A stretch of 64,000 nt of DNA, from contig NZ_KK211190.1 of NCBI RefSeq assembly GCF_000620865.1, positions 1,067,971 through 1,131,970 of the forward strand, given 5' to 3'. Numbering within the stretch: the first letter of the stretch is position 1; each line of letters begins with the position of its first letter. The translations under genes and the position numbers were made by a program. This stretch comes from Exiguobacterium sibiricum 7-3. GTDB taxonomy: Bacteria > Bacillota > Bacilli > Exiguobacteriales > Exiguobacteriaceae. This document shows, one piece after another, positions 61,315-64,000 of this stretch. The notes under the pieces are model-generated. The model searched no databases and had not been told where the DNA came from. It worked only from the letters and a program-made list of their open reading frames with translations.

Positions 61315-63635
61315 TTGCCGAAGTCATCGTCGATGTCGCCGCTGCGACGGTCGATCGACCATTTGACTACGAAGTACCGGACTTATGGCGTAATCTTGTC
61401 GTTCCCGGTATGCGTGTCGAAGTCCCGTTTGGTCCGCGGGCATTACTCGGAATCGTCGTAGCCGTGAAGAATGAAACGGAGCTCGCCCGGATTAAACCGA
61501 TTGTGCGTGTCCTCGATGAGACCCCGACGTATACGGAAGAATTGCTTCGACTGTCGAGTTATTTGTCAGAGACGACCCTTTGCTATCAGGCTACCGCGCT
61601 TCTTGCGATGTTACCGGCGGCCTTAAAAGTCAGTTATGATAAACTGATTTTAACGGAAAATCCGCGACGGATTCACTGGAATCAGAAGAAAATCAGTCAG
61701 TTTCCGAGTGAGGTCCAGCAACAGATATTATTAGCTGCTCAAAAGGGAGAGGTGGACCTCCAACCGGTTGTCAAAGAAAAGAAAACCTCTAAAACGGACA
61801 AAAAGATTCGCCTACTTGATGCGACGATTGAATTATCGAAACAAGCTACCAAACAGATCCTGTTTCGTGATTATCTGATGGAACGTCCGGAAGTGTTATG
61901 GAGTGAAGTGATGCATGAACTCGATTTGACCGTCAGCATTCTCAATAGTCTGGAGAAAAAAGGTGTCATTACGGTTGAGACGATTGATGTGAACCGGAAT
62001 CCATATGAACATCTTGTCCAGGATATCTTCGTTCCGTCGACGTTGACGACGCATCAGCAGGATGCCGTCGATGCGATTACGGAACCGGATGAAACCAATA
62101 CGTTTTTACTCCATGGGGTGACCGGAAGCGGGAAAACGGAAGTGTATCTGGAGTCGATTCATACCATGCTTGAACGAGGGCGTCAGGCCATTCTGCTCGT
62201 ACCGGAGATCAGTTTGACACCGATGATGGTCAAACGTTTTAAACGACGGTTCGGTGACCGTGTCGCCGTACTTCACAGTGGGTTGTCGTTAGGTGAAAAA
62301 TACGATGAATGGCGAAAGATTTCGCATGGAGAAGTGGACGTCGTTGTCGGGGCACGTTCTGCGATTTTTGCACCGTTGACGAACATCGGTGTCATCATTT
62401 TAGACGAAGAACATGAAACGACCTATAAACAAGAAGAAAATCCGCGGTATCATACCCGGGATGTGGCAACATGGCGAGCGGCATACCATAAATGTCCCGT
62501 CGTCCTTGGAAGTGCGACGCCGATTCTAGAGACGTATGCACGTTCTCAGAAAGGAGTCTATCGTTACCTCCCTCTAAAGGAACGTTTCGGAGGCGAACTT
62601 CCACCGGTCGAGATCATCGATATGCGAAAAGAACTGGAACGCGGCAATCGAACACCGTTCAGCCTGCCGCTCGTCGAAGGAATCAAACAGCGCATCGAGC
62701 GTGGCGAACAGACGGTCTTGCTCCTCAATCGACGGGGATACACGACATTCGTGCTGTGTCGGGATTGCGGAGAAACGCTTCAATGTCCACATTGTGCCGT
62801 CAATCTGACCTATCATCAACACCAAGATTGTCTGAAGTGTCATTATTGTGGATTTGAAGCCGCGATGCCGAAAACCTGTCCGTCCTGTGAATCGAAAAAA
62901 ATTCGGCAGTTCGGTACAGGAACACAAAAAATCGAAGAAGAACTGGCACATTTAATTCCGGAAGCCAAAATCATTCGAATGGATCAAGACACGACGTCAC
63001 GCAAAGGAGCGCATGAAAAATTATTGAATGCGTTTGAGCGTGGCGAAGGAAACATCTTGCTCGGGACACAAATGATCGCCAAAGGGCTTGATTTTCCAAA
63101 CGTGACACTGGTTGGTGTCATTGCGGCGGATGCAACACTCGGAATTCCCGATTTTCGAGCGAGTGAACGAACGTTTCAGTTGATTACACAGGTTTCAGGT
63201 CGGGCCGGTCGGGGAGCACTTGCCGGACAATCGATCATCCAGACGTATAATCCGGATCATTACGTCATCCAAACGGCAAAACGACACGACTATGAAGCAT
63301 TCTATAAGCGGGAAATGCAATTGCGCAAGTTAGGCGGTCACCCGCCCTTCTGGTTTTTAGGATTGGTCACGATTTCAGCGGACCATCCGCTCGAAGCCCA
63401 AGCAGAAGCAGAAGCGATTGCCGGAGAACTCCGGCATTTGGAATCAGACGACTTGATTGTCAACGGTCCGCTCGAAGCCCCGCTCGCACGATTGAAAAAC
63501 ATGTATCGCCAGCAGGTGATTTTAAAACATAAAGGTCAAGAAGAGGTACGGGAGGCACTCCGGGCGATGCTTGCGTTACGCATCAAACAAAAAGTCCAAG
63601 TAACAGTGGATTTAAATCCATTTGTATTCATGTGA
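61311..63635 (+). CDS. priA: Primosomal replication protein N' (PriA helicase)
   Basis: A 774-residue 3'-5' DNA helicase that restarts stalled forks. The N-terminal 3' DNA-binding domain starts EVIVDVAAATVDRPFDYEVP. Walker A is HGVTGSGKTEVYL and the DEAH-type box is ILDEEHETTYKQEENPRYH. The zinc-binding cysteines are in CRDCGETLQCPHC and CLKCHYCG...CPSC. Helicase motifs GTQMIAKGLDFPNVTLVG and QVSGRAGRG follow. It overlaps coaBC by four bases and is 11 bases before def. Confidence 0.96.
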   Translation: MIAEVIVDVAAATVDRPFDYEVPDLWRNLVVPGMRVEVPFGPRALLGIVVAVKNETELARIKPIVRVLDETPTYTEELLRLSSYLSETTLCYQATALLAMLPAALKVSYDKLILTENPRRIHWNQKKISQFPSEVQQQILLAAQKGEVDLQPVVKEKKTSKTDKKIRLLDATIELSKQATKQILFRDYLMERPEVLWSEVMHELDLTVSILNSLEKKGVITVETIDVNRNPYEHLVQDIFVPSTLTTHQQDAVDAITEPDETNTFLLHGVTGSGKTEVYLESIHTMLERGRQAILLVPEISLTPMMVKRFKRRFGDRVAVLHSGLSLGEKYDEWRKISHGEVDVVVGARSAIFAPLTNIGVIILDEEHETTYKQEENPRYHTRDVATWRAAYHKCPVVLGSATPILETYARSQKGVYRYLPLKERFGGELPPVEIIDMRKELERGNRTPFSLPLVEGIKQRIERGEQTVLLLNRRGYTTFVLCRDCGETLQCPHCAVNLTYHQHQDCLKCHYCGFEAAMPKTCPSCESKKIRQFGTGTQKIEEELAHLIPEAKIIRMDQDTTSRKGAHEKLLNAFERGEGNILLGTQMIAKGLDFPNVTLVGVIAADATLGIPDFRASERTFQLITQVSGRAGRGALAGQSIIQTYNPDHYVIQTAKRHDYEAFYKREMQLRKLGGHPPFWFLGLVTISADHPLEAQAEAEAIAGELRHLESDDLIVNGPLEAPLARLKNMYRQQVILKHKGQEEVREALRAMLALRIKQKVQVTVDLNPFVFM

Positions 63636-63646
63636 GGTGGCAAACT

Positions 63647-64000
63647 ATGTATAAAGTTGTAGAAGTACCAAATGAAGTGTTGCGTCAAAAATGCCAACGG
63701 GTAACGAAGTTTGATAAGAAATTAGGAAAAATGATTGATCGTATGTTCGACACGATGTATGAATATGACGGCGTCGGACTAGCAGCTCCGCAAATCAATC
63801 AGCCGATTCGTGTCGCCGTCGTCCATACGGATGATGAGACGGGACCCATCGAGCTGATTAATCCAGAAATCATCGAAGCATCCGGTTCAGAAGTCGATGA
63901 CGAAGGGTGTTTGAGCATGCCGGGGATTTTCGGACCGGTCGAACGGTTCGAGCAAATCGTCGTCAAATCACAAGACCGTCTTGGACGAAGTGTCAAAATT
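63647..64000 (+). CDS. def: Peptide deformylase, N-terminal part (cut by window edge)
   Basis: The first 118 codons of a peptide deformylase, which removes the formyl group from nascent proteins. Motif 1 is GVGLAAPQINQPI and motif 2 is DDEGCLSMPGI, whose cysteine binds the catalytic metal. Motif 3 (HExxH) lies beyond the window. ATG 63647 follows GTGAGGTGG. In Bacillus def follows priA and precedes fmt. Confidence 0.95.
   Translation, partial: MYKVVEVPNEVLRQKCQRVTKFDKKLGKMIDRMFDTMYEYDGVGLAAPQINQPIRVAVVHTDDETGPIELINPEIIEASGSEVDDEGCLSMPGIFGPVERFEQIVVKSQDRLGRSVKI

Overview
The window is a low/medium-GC Gram-positive chromosome segment. It reads almost end to end as the conserved Bacillales block pyc–cta–ylb–dcw–ylm–ileS–pyr–rqcH–gmk–priA–def. 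Gene order follows Bacillus, but the sporulation genes that Bacillus keeps in these intervals are not between their usual neighbours (ylbJ, spoVD, the spoIIGA/sigE/sigG group). mraZ, murE and murB are also missing from the division cluster. Together with protein character this points to a non-sporulating Bacillales lineage, most likely Exiguobacterium. That assignment is inference from gene order and sequence recognition, not a database match.

Layout. 1-2043: the 3' end of pyruvate carboxylase and a DNA photolyase. 2107-10618: heme A synthesis (ctaA, ctaB), a caa3 cytochrome c oxidase operon (ctaCDEF) and assembly factors (ctaG, a DUF420/CtaM-like protein, a SCO copper chaperone), then a small unknown gene. 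10748-11985: two minus-strand genes (YugN-like, ATP-grasp). 12078-16936: the ylb block with ricF/ylbF, ylbG, rsmD, coaD, the ylbL protease, tmcAL, yceD and rpmF (L32, 57 aa). 17024-19783: panE, a DUF3397 membrane protein and bshC. 19944-31872: the division/cell-wall cluster rsmH-ftsL-pbpB-murF-mraY-murD-murG-divIB-ftsA-ftsZ. 31955-35510: pgeF, the PLP protein, sepF, yggT, ylmH and divIVA. 35798-40003: T-box-controlled ileS, lspA and rluD. 40247-51710: a complete PyrR-attenuated pyrimidine operon pyrR-pyrP-pyrB-pyrC-carA-carB-pyrK-pyrD-pyrF-pyrE, sufficient for UMP synthesis from bicarbonate, glutamine and aspartate. 51816-57323: an accessory stretch with a GNAT protein, an MDR oxidoreductase and a VOC protein divergent from an HxlR regulator, a UPF0173 hydrolase, and a membrane-anchored protein overlapping a FUSC-type transporter. 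57382-64000: rqcH, gmk, rpoZ, coaBC, priA and the start of def.

Regulatory elements are readable from the sequence: an isoleucine T-box before ileS, three PyrR binding loops in the pyr operon, a TGTGA-N6-TCACA operator between the divergent ctaA and ctaB, a near-perfect sigma-A promoter before yceD-rpmF, and many Rho-independent terminators. No tRNA, rRNA, CRISPR array, IS element, prophage or integration site was seen. No clearly new system was found. The most interesting items are regulatory: a PyrR loop whose lower stem appears to cover the pyrP ribosome binding site, and the ctaA/ctaB operator. The streamlined division cluster is the main structural oddity.
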